Origin: Ettlia oleoabundans
Lineage: Eukaryota; Chlorophyta; Chlorophyceae; Chlamydomonadales
Assembly: GCA_019693395.1 (NCBI GenBank)
Contig: JAAMXP010005949.1
Span: 1 to 21,115, forward strand
DNA: 21,115 nt
Direction: 5' to 3'
The position numbers and the translations under genes are program-made. Numbering within the stretch: position 1 is the first letter of the stretch; each line of letters opens with the position of its first letter. Positions 1 through 10,673 of the stretch are shown here, piece by piece. Under the pieces are notes generated by a model. The model made no database searches. It was not told the DNA's origin and was given only the letters and a program-made list of their open reading frames with translations.

Positions 1-158
1 GCCAGCAACCCCAGACAGCCCCGTCAACTGTTCCCATCTCCAGCTAAAAGTCCAACTGCTGGCATGTATGTCACTTACACGGCTGTCCATCACCCCAGCT
101 GCTCACACCCAACCCAAATAACTAACCCAACAACCTTCCGCGCCAGCCGCTGACCCAC

Positions 159-3100
159 CTGCCAGGGTGCGCACGCCAAACAGGGTGCCCACAATGATGG
201 GTGTGCCCATGACCAGGATGCCAGGGGGCACCATCTCAGAAATGGAAGCGGCGGTGGAGATCTCAACGCAGCGGCGGTAGTCGGGGCGGGCGGTGCCCTC
301 CATCAGGCCTGTACAGGTAAGGGGTGCAGAGGCGACATATACGAGCAGAGGCGACATATACGAGCAAAGGCGACATATATGAGCAATCCTCGCCACCAGC
401 GCATTGCAAAGGTGCCTACCCCTCCAATACGGGCCGCTGCCGACAAGAGGAGTGCAAACAAGTGATCACCGCCACTACAGGACCCAAAACGTGACCCTGC
501 CTGTCTGCTTTTGTCACATTAGCTGCGCCACCCTGCCACACGCATGAGGCTCCGTATAACAAGTGCTCACCCGGGATGGTGTTGAACTGGTTGCGGACCT
601 GCACACACGCACGGCAAAAACAAGGCTTGCGACTGGATCAACCGAATTGCGACGGGAAGTTGCTCGTTTGCAAGAGCAGGGACAGGACACGCTGCCACAA
701 TAAATGAAGCAAGCTGCATCAAAGCACAAGCAAACATGCAGCCACGCAGCCACCTCACAACAAGGCACAGGTGGTGCTGGCTGCAAAAGCCTCCAAGCAC
801 CTATTACATGTTGCAATGGCCTCACTGACGCGGGTCCATCCACCCAGCTTGGCATCCACCCCACCGAAGCAACAGAACACCCACCTCCTCCACCATGGCC
901 AGCGCCGCCTTGCCCACGCTCTTCATGGTCATGGCGGAGAACCAGTAGGGAAGCATGGCACCAACAAGCAGGCCGGAGAACACCTGCTTGGGGGTTCAGG
1001 TGCGGGGCAATGGCGGCGCGCGGAGGGAGTTGAGTGGAGGCAGCATTCACATCACTAGTCAACAATCGCTCTTCCTCCACCACAGACTTTCTGACTCACC
1101 GCTCTTCGCCTGGTGATCACGAAGACCGTAACACAACCAGATTTTGGCCAAGATGCACACCCACCTCAGGGTCCAGAATGGAGGAGTCAAGCGTGGAAAT
1201 GCCGGCACGAGTGACGTAGGCACCAAACAGGGCAAGAGACACAAGGGCGGCTGCAAAGGCGTGGGTGCGGCGGGGGGTGGGGGTGGGAGGCTAAAAGGGA
1301 AAACGTGGACGTGCCATCACGGCATGCTAACAGCGGCAGTTTGCGACACCAACACACCAATGCGCCATCCGCCTAAGAAGGCACCGTACTGCGGCAGACC
1401 ATACCCACAAAGGCAGGCCCAAAACTGTTCAGGTCGTGTCAAGCCTGCGACTGCAACAGCAAGGTGCTGCCAGCTCCACCCCACTGCTTTGCGCCCCCAG
1501 CGCAGCCCTCACCAGAGCCAATGGCAAAGCCCTTGCCGATAGCGGCCGTGGTGTTGCCTGCCGCATCAAGTGCGTCGGTGCGCTCGCGGATGTCCTCACC
1601 CATCCCAGCCATCTCGGCAATGCCGCCTGCGGGGGGTGGAGTAGAAAAGTAAGTAAATATGCGGGTGTATGACGCATGCATGCCAGGATAGGGCATGCGC
1701 CAGGCGAGAAAGCAGCCATTAGACATTGGGCAACAGCCAGCAACAGGGGAGCAAGGAGATCGAACTGCCAAGCTGGACACCAAATTCTAGAACAAGTACG
1801 AGTCATGCTGCCTGAGGGCCTGCTGCAGAGCTCACCGGCGTTGTCAGAGATGGGTCCATAGGCGTCGATGGCGAGGCAGGTCGCAATGGTGGCCAGCATG
1901 CCCAGAGCCGCGCAGGCAATGCCGTACATCTGCATTCAAAGCCAAACAGACAAATTCAAGCGATGCAGAGAAACTTAGTTGAACACATACTAGCGTCCCC
2001 TGTTACAATGGCAGCACATGTCCCTTACTGCATTTCCCTTATATCCCACGCACGTGTGCCAGGGTAAAGCCTACGAAGATTGCGATTGCAATGATGATGC
2101 ATGGAATGATGGCTGAGTTGTAGCCCAGCGCCAGGCCAAAGATGATGTCAGTGGCGGCCCCGGTGCGGCACGCGTCAGCAACATCCTGCAAGACGGGGGC
2201 AACTATATGAGGAACAGACAGAAGGGGGGTGGGCCCACAGACAAGGTGAGCAGGCAGAAGTATTTGATACCGTGCTCAGTATGGCAAGCGAAGGATGACG
2301 CCATATACTAACAAGCTCTAGCTGCTGCAGGCAGCAACCAGAACAAAACGCTGCAACCCTCGCCATGATGTGTGGGATGGACAAAGGCACCTGTACTGGT
2401 GTGAAGCGGTTTGAGGTGTAGTACTCGGTGACCAGGCCGATGATTAGGCCGCCCCACAGGCCCACAGCCACACAGAAGAACATGTGCCTGCGAGCAGGGT
2501 GAGGTGCAACTAGGCGAGCTGGCTGGAAGACAGGTGGGAATGGGCAGATGAGTTGGATTGGGGCAAAAATGCACGACCTGAAGCGTGCCCTGCAGCTGCG
2601 GCAATGCACCACAACATGACATTCGGCGTGGACGATATTCAACCACTGAGCACATAGGGGGCTCACCAGTTCTTCACCACGCGCTCGGGCTCCTCGGTAA
2701 ACAGACCCGTGATCTCCGCAGGCAAAGCGCATACGGAGATGACGTAAACAACCTGCAAAAAAACAGAAGGAGAATTAAAGAAGAGTGGGGCACAAGGTGG
2801 GAAATGAGGGAGGAATGATGCAGGCAGGAGGAGGCCAGAACAGGTGCTGAAGGCGGGACAGGCGAACAAGGGTTTATCACATGTTGGTTTTGGCCTGATG
2901 CACACACAAATGTGGCGCTGGCCTGTTTACAGACCATTCCACTTGCTTTCGCTTCTATTGGCCTCTGCTTCACGTTTCCGCTTAATGCAATGGCTCACCG
3001 GGGTCATTGCCAGGGTGGAGACGATGAGCTGGGTCTTGAGGGTGGACTCAATCTCAGACACCACGCGGGCGGGCTTAAGGTCAGTGGCAATCAGTGTGGT

Positions 3101-5883
3101 GAGCATGCAAACCACGATGCCGGAGCCGGTGATCAGCAGGGGGTAGCACATGCCCACCCAGGAGTGGTTGGAGCCAAGAGCGGAGACTGCAGGAGGGGTG
3201 TGGGTGCTGTACAGGTTTGAGAGACTAATGTTCTAATGAAGACAGGAAGAATTAGTGAAAGAGGAGGGAGGACAAACAAAGCTCATACAACTCACAGACT
3301 GCGGTCAGGGCAACATGCCAAGGGTTGCGGTGCGTTGCGTCCAACCCATGACTGCCACAACCACCAAAGTCACAGCACAGCCATGCCACTGTGATCAAGC
3401 ATCAACAGCAGCAACAGAGCCACCTCGCCTCGCAAACCCAACTGATCAAGGAACAGCGCAGCTCTCACCAGAGGACACAACCAGGGCAGCGCAGGTGGAC
3501 TCAGCAAAGGAGCCAAACAGGTCGGCGCCCATGCCAGCAATGTCGCCCACGTTGTCACCCACATTGTCTGCAGGCAAGGAAGAAAGCAGGGAATAGTCGG
3601 AATCAATGTAGGCAGGAGGCAGGTTGATGAATATAGACAACAAGCAACCCAGAGTTCCATGCGGCAGCAAGAACGTTAGTGGCAGCGTAGCTTGAACAAT
3701 TCATGCCCAGTTTGAAGGGGAAAGTGAGGAGACGCCAACGCACCGGCAATAACGGCAGGGTTACGAGGGTCATCCTCGGGGATATCCTTCTCAACCTTGC
3801 CCACCAGCTGCGGGGCGGGGAGAGCGGAACACAGCAGAAGGGAAGACACATGAGGCACACAGGCAGGAAGTCAAGCCGGCGACAAAAAACACCGGACCGA
3901 ATTGCGCTTCAACCTGCTGCTGCATGGAGTCAAGGGTAATTGGGGCTGCAACCCCCGCATGGCAGAGCTTCCACAGGCGGACACAATTTCTACTTAGAAA
4001 TCCCCCTGCCCTATCTGCCACTCACGTCAGCACCAACGTCGGCAGCCTTAGTATAGATGCCGCCGCCCACACGGCCAAACAGAGCGATGGACGAGCCGCC
4101 CAGACCGTAGCCGGTGATGGCCTGCAGGGTTGTGTGGACGGAGGGAGGAGGGTAAGTGGGTGTGGCAAAGGCACCTTACCTTACAATCGTTGCGATAGAG
4201 ACAGCGATCGAAGCATAGACAGAAGAGGCCGACGAAACCAGAGCGCATTACCTTTTCAAACACCCGCCAGATGCAGTGCTTGCCAGTTATGCAGCACCCA
4301 CAATGTGGAGCTCAAAATCGCAGCACCCACCTCGTACAATCCCTCCCAGTCATCGCCGTACACCTTCTTCAGGATGAGCAGCATGATGAACAGCACCAAC
4401 AGCGCGTTACCCGCCAATAAAAAGCCCATGACAGCACCGGAGCGGAAGGCTGCGAGTGGGGTATTGAAGGCGAGGGTGGCTGTGGTGTGGATGGTGCTGG
4501 AAATTGAGCCACCAGAAGCTTGCAACTCGCAATGTCAACTAGCAGTTGAAAGCTGCCTTAAAAACATCGCATAGTTTGTTCCCAACCAAGCAGAGCCCCC
4601 ATCCCCATTGTTCTGGCGCAGCAAGGCATCAGCACTCAAGTGCCCTGTGATCTGCCAATTAGGCGACTCACCGGCCATGAAGGCAGGGGCAATGCCCTTG
4701 CGGGCCTCCAGGGCTGTGCGTGCGTTGGCATAAGTTGCAATCCACATGCCCAGGTAGCCAGACAGGATGGAGGTGGCAGCACCCACAAGGAAAGTCAGGG
4801 TCGAGAAGGCACCTGCGAGGGGGCAGAAGCAGAGCACACGAGGGGGAAGTTACGGGTTTATAGAGCTTACTGTCAAATTGCAAGCATCAAGCAGCTTATA
4901 AACCACGTGCAAATCAAGAAAACATCAGGATGACTCGATAGTTTATGTTTGATTGAGCATTTTTCGACATTCTGATAGACCAACTTTAGCTGCCCGAGGC
5001 TGAAGCACATTGCAAAGCGACGTTCGCGCCAGTACTGGGCAGCGGCTATGGCTGCAGCGACCTCCAGAAGACAAGCATTCCGGATGAGCTGCGCACCGTT
5101 GTAAAGGGCGGGGGCGCGCGGAATGCCCTTCTCATCCTCCTTCCACTCGGTAGAGAAGCCATCCTCGGAGCTCAGCAGCACGAATAGGAGCACTGAGAAG
5201 GCGCCCTACAGACAGATGTGGCAGAGGGCGATTAGATGGGAAGGGGTGCAGGATTCGAGTTCTTTGCACCCCACCGGGGCACGGGCCCAGCCCCCAACAA
5301 ATCAAACAGAATGCACCCGTGGGCCACACGCTCCCGTCGGCGGCGCAGCCCATTGTCGCAGCCAGGACCCCAAGCCTCCGTCACCCAACCCTGGTTCTGC
5401 ACACTCACCATGAAAATGCTGACATACTTGTACTCCGTGAACAAGAAGCTGTTCGCTCCCTCGCTGATGGCGGCCTGCAAGTCTGCCGCCTTCTCTTCAA
5501 TCTGCGGTGGACGGGGCTTGCAGCAGCGTATTCAGTCGATGCCGTAATCAGTCCGCGCTTATCCACAGACGCCAAGCAAGCGATCAGCCACAGCTACATC
5601 ACGTGCTCAGCCTCACCTCGGACTCTCCCCGCTGCTCCTCCTCCAGCAGGTACTCCCGGCCATTTTCCGACCGCACGCCGGCGTTGCCGCGCACCTTGAT
5701 CTGCAGGGGACCCAACCCGAAACTCAGCCGACTCGTTCGCGATCTGCAGAAGCCCCGCAAGCCCCTCCGCGCAACGCTCACCTGCGCTACCCGCTGCCAG
5801 AGGAAGACGGCAAAGAAGATGCCTAGCAAGGAGCAGAGCGGGATGCCAATATTGGCGACATTCGGTCCGAACACGGTGTCCAT
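159..5883 (-). CDS. Vacuolar-type H+-translocating inorganic pyrophosphatase, K+-dependent type (3' end outside window)
   Basis: A multi-membrane-span proton pump that couples PPi hydrolysis to H+ transport into vacuoles or acidocalcisomes. Exons, 5' to 3' on the minus strand: 5883-5782, 5700-5617, 5501-5409, 5205-5097, 4812-4672, 4449-4331, 4121-4026, 3807-3744, 3567-3469, 3186-2999, 2752-2667, 2487-2391, 2185-2054, 1929-1836, 1626-1513, 1250-1165, 983-885, 598-571, 308-159. All junctions keep frame and give about 660 residues. Visible motifs: DVGAD+LVGKVE (about 244-254, PPi/Mg binding), DNVGDNVGD (270-278), [17 protein letters not shown] and [10 protein letters not shown] (525-534). The Ala after GNTT is the family hallmark of K+-dependent enzymes; K+-independent ones carry Lys. 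Plant enzymes are about 760-770 residues, so roughly 100 C-terminal residues lie beyond position 1. The start is uncertain: Met at 5883 gives MDTVFGPN, but the frame stays open to an ATG at 5994 and VDSLVELAKKAAG just upstream looks protein-like, so a longer start or an extra 5' exon is possible. Confidence 0.96.
329..385. repeat. Three tandem copies of a 19-bp unit in a pyrophosphatase intron
   Basis: Units at 329-347, 348-366 and 367-385. The first two are identical (gaggcgacatatacgagca) and the third differs at two bases. The array lies inside the last visible intron (309-570) of the pyrophosphatase gene, just downstream of the acceptor of the 308-159 exon when read on the + strand. It looks like a small minisatellite, and no coding role is seen. 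Confidence 0.93.
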
Positions 5884-5994
5884 CCCTGCGGCTTTTTTGG
5901 CAAGCTCCACAAGGCTGTCCACGTCTTGTAACACGCGACAGTAAGGTGAGAGCTCTTGTGCACGACATGGGCGGATGGAAAGAAGCGATATCAT

Positions 5995-6316
5995 CCCAGA
6001 GCTCTGCAGAGGGGGCTCAGGCGACCAATTTTGAACGCACTCGCATGGCTCCGCTGATCAAACGGAGCCGGCGCACGGGTGGGGGCGGGTGGTGGGCGCA
6101 TTTCAAGCAAGGGAAATCAAACCACGCGGGCGCCTTGAAGGAGTGGTCGACACTGAAGGAGTGATCGTAAAGCAGTTGATTGAGGAATGTATGACGGCCG
6201 GCCGGAAGTGGCGCTGCCTGCCGCACTCCACTTCCCGCCTATGGCAGTCGGTGGGTGCCGGGACCGGTGGCGACGGCTGCGTGCAAGTCAGCTGATGATT
6301 TGGACCTGCGGCTGCG
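5995..6316. other. Intergenic stretch between gene 2 stop and the pyrophosphatase 5' end
   Basis: About 320 bp (430 bp if the pyrophosphatase starts at 5883) separate the stop of the DUF6544-like gene from the start of the pyrophosphatase; both read on the minus strand. It should hold the 3' UTR of the former and the promoter/5' UTR of the latter. I see no TGTAA polyadenylation motif in the minus orientation and no convincing TATA box. A small inverted repeat lies at 6047-6069. Confidence 0.5.
6047..6069. repeat. Short perfect inverted repeat upstream of the pyrophosphatase
   Basis: GGCTCCG at 6047-6053 and its reverse complement CGGAGCC at 6063-6069 are separated by 9 nt. It sits about 55 bp upstream of the 5994 ATG and 165 bp upstream of the 5883 ATG, on the promoter/5' UTR side. 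It could be a 5' UTR hairpin, a factor-binding site or chance. Confidence 0.4.
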
Positions 6317-8323
6317 CTATTCCACCACCACGCCTTCTAACCGGCACCGCACATAGCACGCCTCCTCACCATCGGGCTGCAGCCAAAATGCCTGCCACTC
6401 CGTGGGCACAAACATGGTGTAGTTTTTTGTATTGCCCTGGGTGCCAGGCTTCCCGCCAGCACGAGGTATGTTGGCGTTTACCCTACATCAGTCACCATGG
6501 GCAGTGCAGTGGCATGACTCCTAACAACAGCCAGTTGTGCTTGGGCATCGAAACAATTCAAAGCCGTTGACTACCCTCTGCTTTTGGTTGTGGCAGCCAG
6601 CACAGCTCCCTCAGCCAGCCAGCCGGCACTCACGTGAGCTGCCGATGTCCCGCATAGCGCACCACCCACGTGAACCGCTCCGTGCCTCCGTCAGGCAGTG
6701 CCCTGGCGTAATCATTTGTGCGGAAACTGCAAAAGAGGTATTGGGTTAATGCAGAACGGCGTGCATGGGTGGCATCACTGCTTGTCAGCAGCATTTGGGT
6801 TGGGTCCCAGCAGTGCAGTGCAGCCTAGCGTGCATCTGACCATGCGGGTTTCCGATTGTCAAGCTGACGTCCAATCCATTGCCAGCATCACCTGGACACC
6901 AGGCCAGTCTCATCAAATGCAAAGATGCCGCTGACTGTGGCTCCTCGGTGCATCAGCACAGCGCGCGCCTCTGCGATATCATGCACGGGCAATGTTGGCT
7001 TGATGGGCCTATGCACAACTGGAGCGCGGCAGGGGAGCTGCTCTCGAGAACTTGACTTCCAAGCCATAGCTGCCCTCGCAATCTGCCCAGTAAATTTGAT
7101 GTCAAATGGTAATCTGCAGGCGTCTGTCATTTATGCCACGCACTGTAGCAGCTGCTCACCGTTGCCGGTTCCTGGAACTGGTTCCCACTGCAACATGGCA
7201 CTAGGCAGCATCGCTTGAGGAGTTGCAGGGGTTTCTGCATGGGCGCACACACCAGGCTATTCAGGGAGTGTCTTGATTGGCTGTCAAGAGTGAATGTAGG
7301 GGAGGGAGCCAGGCAACAGCAATTCCGTAAAGCTGACCACCCAACAGCACAGCATTGCATTGCCACCTGTACGCATGTGTGGTGACATACCTGCCAGCCA
7401 GCGCACCAGCATTGCCTGGTCCAGGACCGGGCCGCTCACTTTCAGGCCTGGCAACCAGCCCCACAGGCGCCACGCCATGGAGCCCTTGCCACTTAGCAGG
7501 CTGTCGCAGCCTGCAAGCAGATGAGGGACGATGTTGGCAGGTGAGGCATATTGTTGGTAAGCCGTTGACGCAATCACCCTCCTCCTGTTAAACGCCGCCT
7601 TCAGGGGAAGTGGAGGGGACACCAATTGGGGACTCACCTGTCAGCCACATCAGCAGCTTGAAGCTGCATTGTGCTGACCAGCAGAAGGCCGGCACTAGAG
7701 GACTGGTGCACTGCAGCGCACAGCATGGAGCAGCAGCAGTTGCTCAAGAAGTTGCTCAAAGTAACAGGCCAGGAGACGGACCTCAAGACATAAGATATTT
7801 GTTGGCTGCCGCTGGCTGCCTGCGGTGCAGGTGGGGCTGCCATGGCGGCAGAGGGCCTACCTGGGTGGCGGTCAAGCGCTGCCAGGGACCCGTTGGTTCC
7901 AGCCGGAACTCGCCCACCTGTCGCCCCTTGACAAGCCTGCACAAGAAAAAGTTCAATCCAGTTGGAACGGCGGAGCCAGTGGCTCGCCAGGTGCCCGCCC
8001 AAGCGTACCAGTCAAGGCTGATTTTGCTACGCAAAATATCAAAATGCAATAGCTCACTTGTGCGTGCTAGAGAAGGCCGATGCGCGAGTCAAGTAAAATT
8101 GCACACATGGTGGAAGGTTTTCAGAGCCCTGCAGCGGTTTGCTGCGATCCGCTGCCGCTGCCGCTGCCGCTGCCGCTGCCGCTGCCGCTGCCGCCAGCGC
8201 CTCAGCCCTGACGGCACGGTCCCCTTCCGGCTCACTCCCGCTTGTGAGACACGCTAATATAAGCCGTATGTTGCGTGCAATTAGGGTGAATAGTGCGATA
8301 AAAGCCAGCCACAGCCGCGACAT
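6317..8323 (-). CDS. DUF6544/DUF6920-like membrane-anchored protein of unknown function
   Basis: Exons on the minus strand: 8323-8058, 7936-7861, 7710-7638, 7510-7391, 7234-7160, 6970-6892, 6726-6634, 6436-6317 (stop TAG). The product is about 300 residues. The N-terminus (MSRLWLAFIALFTLIARN...) is a signal anchor, followed by a run of about 15 alanines. The rest follows the order I remember for this uncharacterised, mostly bacterial family: LPPCVQFYL, then GEFRLEPTGPWQRLTATQ, PAFCWSAQ, GKGSMAWRLWGWLPG, LVRWLAE, LQWEPVPGTGN, GIFAFDETGLV, RFTWVVRY, FVPTEWQAFWLQPDG and a short C-terminal YVRCRLEGVVVE. The family name is recalled, not searched. The first seven exons join in frame. The junction 6634/6436 does not: the donor leaves phase 2 while the last exon is read in phase 0. 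Homology continues on both sides, so either a one-base error or an unusual splice site lies there. Confidence 0.78.
8149..8195. repeat. CCGCTG hexanucleotide microsatellite encoding a poly-alanine tract
   Basis: Seven perfect CCGCTG units (8149-8190) plus a partial unit. On the minus strand they lie in frame in exon 1 of the DUF6544-like gene and encode alternating GCG/GCA alanine codons, about 15 Ala between the signal anchor and the conserved domain. The + strand also reads as poly-Ala, but without supporting context. Confidence 0.93.
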
Positions 8324-8553
8324 GTTGGCTCGATGTCTGACCGCACGTTGTTTAGTACCACTTGTGGCTATTATATCGCGCTGTAAGATGCGGGCGACTA
8401 GTCGCAGGTGAACGACCGCGGCGGTCGCTTGGACTTGCCTTCAGGGAGCGCCCCGTCCCGCCCGTCCCGCCTGCCCTGTCCACAGGGGCGTTCCACCAAC
8501 CCTGCCCCTCCTGTGAAAGGACAGCTGAGCAGTTGGATCGTTTACAGCATCAG
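8324..8553. promoter_or_regulatory. Short intergenic/promoter region of the DUF6544-like gene with two palindromes
   Basis: Only 230 bp lie between the channel stop (8554) and the DUF6544-like ATG (8323), both read on the minus strand. It must therefore hold the channel 3' end and the next promoter. It contains two neighbouring perfect palindromes: GCGACTAGTCGC (8394-8405) and CGACCGC-G-GCGGTCG (8413-8427). In the minus orientation an AT-rich TATA-like stretch (GATATAATAG) lies around 8370-8380, about 50 bp upstream of the ATG. The promoter role is inferred from position. Confidence 0.4.
8542..8546 (-). terminator. Candidate TGTAA polyadenylation motif of the channel gene
   Basis: TGTAA in the minus orientation, about 8 nt after the channel stop codon (8556-8554). 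TGTAA is the usual green-algal poly(A) signal, but this copy is very close to the stop codon, so the call is weak. Confidence 0.25.
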
Positions 8554-10638
8554 CTAGCTAGGCAAAGGGAAAAGGTCGATATATCCGGAGTTCAGTGAGA
8601 AAACGAGGACAAATGCAACAATATAGGCGACTACGAAAATAAAGAGAGCACATCTGTCGATGCAATAGCTGACCCACGCGTCATATGTTGGTTCAAGCAG
8701 CGGGGAAGAAGCAGCAAACCTGGGGCCAGCTGTCGCCTCCTGAAGTCGAGGCCAGCAACTCCAGCGCTGCCAGCTGCCGCTGTGCTTGACAGTTGAAGCA
8801 GCGCCAGCAGCAGCAGCTGCTGTGTCGATCGCTACATCTGCCCCTTCAATACTGGCTGCTTCCGATAATTCCGATGCTGGTGGTGCAGCAAATTCCTGCT
8901 TTATGGGTAAGTCCTGCTGAAACCCACTGTCAAGCGCAACAGCTGCCTTCTTAGCCGCCCGGCATCCTGCCAAGTGGCGCTCCCTTGCCTCCCACAGCAC
9001 CCGCCTCTTGGCCGCCCGCTCCTGCCAAGTCTCTATTCGATATACCTGCGTGGGCAGGAGGACAGGACTGAACGCTAACCAGAGTTGAAGAACGGCAGCT
9101 TGTCTGCCGAAGCTTGCAGTGAAAATGGGCACCCAGAGGCACCGCTGTTCCTGCAGTGCAGCCACACATAGCGCATCAAACCCTGCTTCTCCACTCTGCT
9201 CTGCAGCTATTCCTCGCTGTTGCCTGCTCTAGTTTTTATGCTGCATTGCGCGCGGCTCTGTCTGCTGCTCTCTGCCGTCCAAGCGGCACCCACCACAATG
9301 GACTCCACGGCGATGAGCGACAGCAGAACATAGGTGGCTATGGCCGACTGCTGCGTAGGCAGCACATAGCTTGAGGCCGGCTGGTTTTCAGAAATCACAA
9401 ACTGGACGGCAGCCATGGCCAGGAACAGCGTGACTATAATGCCCAGGCGGGAGCTGAGGTCTGAGCGCTCCAGGAAGAAGACGACAAAGGACAGCAGGCC
9501 CAGCAGCAAGACCTGCGGTACAGGGCAGTGCAAGGCGGGGTCAGAGGGTTGAACAGTGGCCCGTCGTGCCCTGGGAGCGCTGTGCTGCAGCTGAAGCCAG
9601 AGATGGGATGACAGTAGCAATATACGGAAGGTATCAGGCACTCACTGGCAGCACAGTGTTGAGCACGTGGTAGGACCAGAACCGGCTAATCCTGCGCCAT
9701 GCAGCCGGGCAGGACAACCAATGCGGTGATGCAACATTAGTATGTGTAATTGACACGCTGGCAGATTTCACCAAAAGCAGGTCGCATGGGCTGGTGCAGA
9801 CACATACAGAGTGTAGCACACATGTTTGCGCTTGTAATGAAAAATACTACTGTCCACAGTAAGCCTGGCAGTCAACTTGCTGAACACTTTTTTTCCGTTT
9901 TCCACGTCGGCACAGCATCCTGCCCTTTGCCGCGCATCCCGTCAGGCCGTGCTTTGCCATCTCCTGCCCCACCTGATCTTCACTGTCACTGTGGTGATGT
10001 TGCGGGCATCACCCAGGCCGCCAATGGCGCCAGGCCGGCACGCTCGAAGCAGGGAGGCATTGCTGGTTGTGAGGCCCAGTGGGTCGCTAGGGTTGGAGGG
10101 CACCGTGGAAAACATCTACAGGAGACAGTTACGCGGGCAAGCAAGCAGGTGCTTTATCTCAGTCCAAAACATCTTGTAACATATGGAGCAGTAGGGAGCG
10201 AAAGGCTATTGCGAGCATTGCTGGTGTTGAACGCGCAGGCAAAGCAAACGCCTGATGTACGCTACACACCCTACATCACATGTCGCTCCTAAGTCTGCCT
10301 AATTGCCTTCACAGGCTGTCCTGCACTGTTCCTGCCGCAAAAGGAGTCGCCTGTTTGTAGAAGGCCAACCCAGCGGCACGCACCTTGAACGCCTGCTGCG
10401 GGTTGGCAAGGTAACGGCTGTTCACCGCCAGACTGATGCCTTCGATGCCCCATTGCGACACGGGGTCGCCTTTGCCAGCCCTGCATAGCGTGACAAAAGC
10501 CAGAACAAGACTGGGGTGGCAGTCCAGGAGCGCCCAGTTACAGAAGCAGGCAGGCAAGCCGACAGAACAGATGCGGAGCAGCTCAAGGGCAGTTCGGCAA
10601 GAAACATGAATGAAGGCCAGCAGGCATACAGATGATCC

Positions 10639-10673
<35 letters not shown>

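Noticed and set aside
1429..1935. 168-codon minus-strand open frame within the pyrophosphatase region
   Set aside because: It joins exon 14 (1929-1836) to the following intron without splicing. Family sequence stops at the donor after DNAG and resumes in exon 15, so the rest is intron.
7610..8257. 215-codon plus-strand open frame
   Set aside because: Overlaps three exons of the minus-strand gene whose joins keep frame and match the family; this frame shows only low-complexity Arg/Cys runs at its end.
8139..8411. Plus-strand open frame beginning with poly-Ala
   Set aside because: Mirror image of the hexanucleotide repeat in exon 1 of the DUF6544-like gene; the minus strand has the anchor and domain context.
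9750..10292. 180-codon plus-strand open frame
   Set aside because: Antisense to channel exon 6 and its introns, with no protein-like features.
10639..10673. CAGC repeat array considered as a CRISPR-like or regulatory array
   Set aside because: Four-base perfect microsatellite with no spacers, inside an intron.
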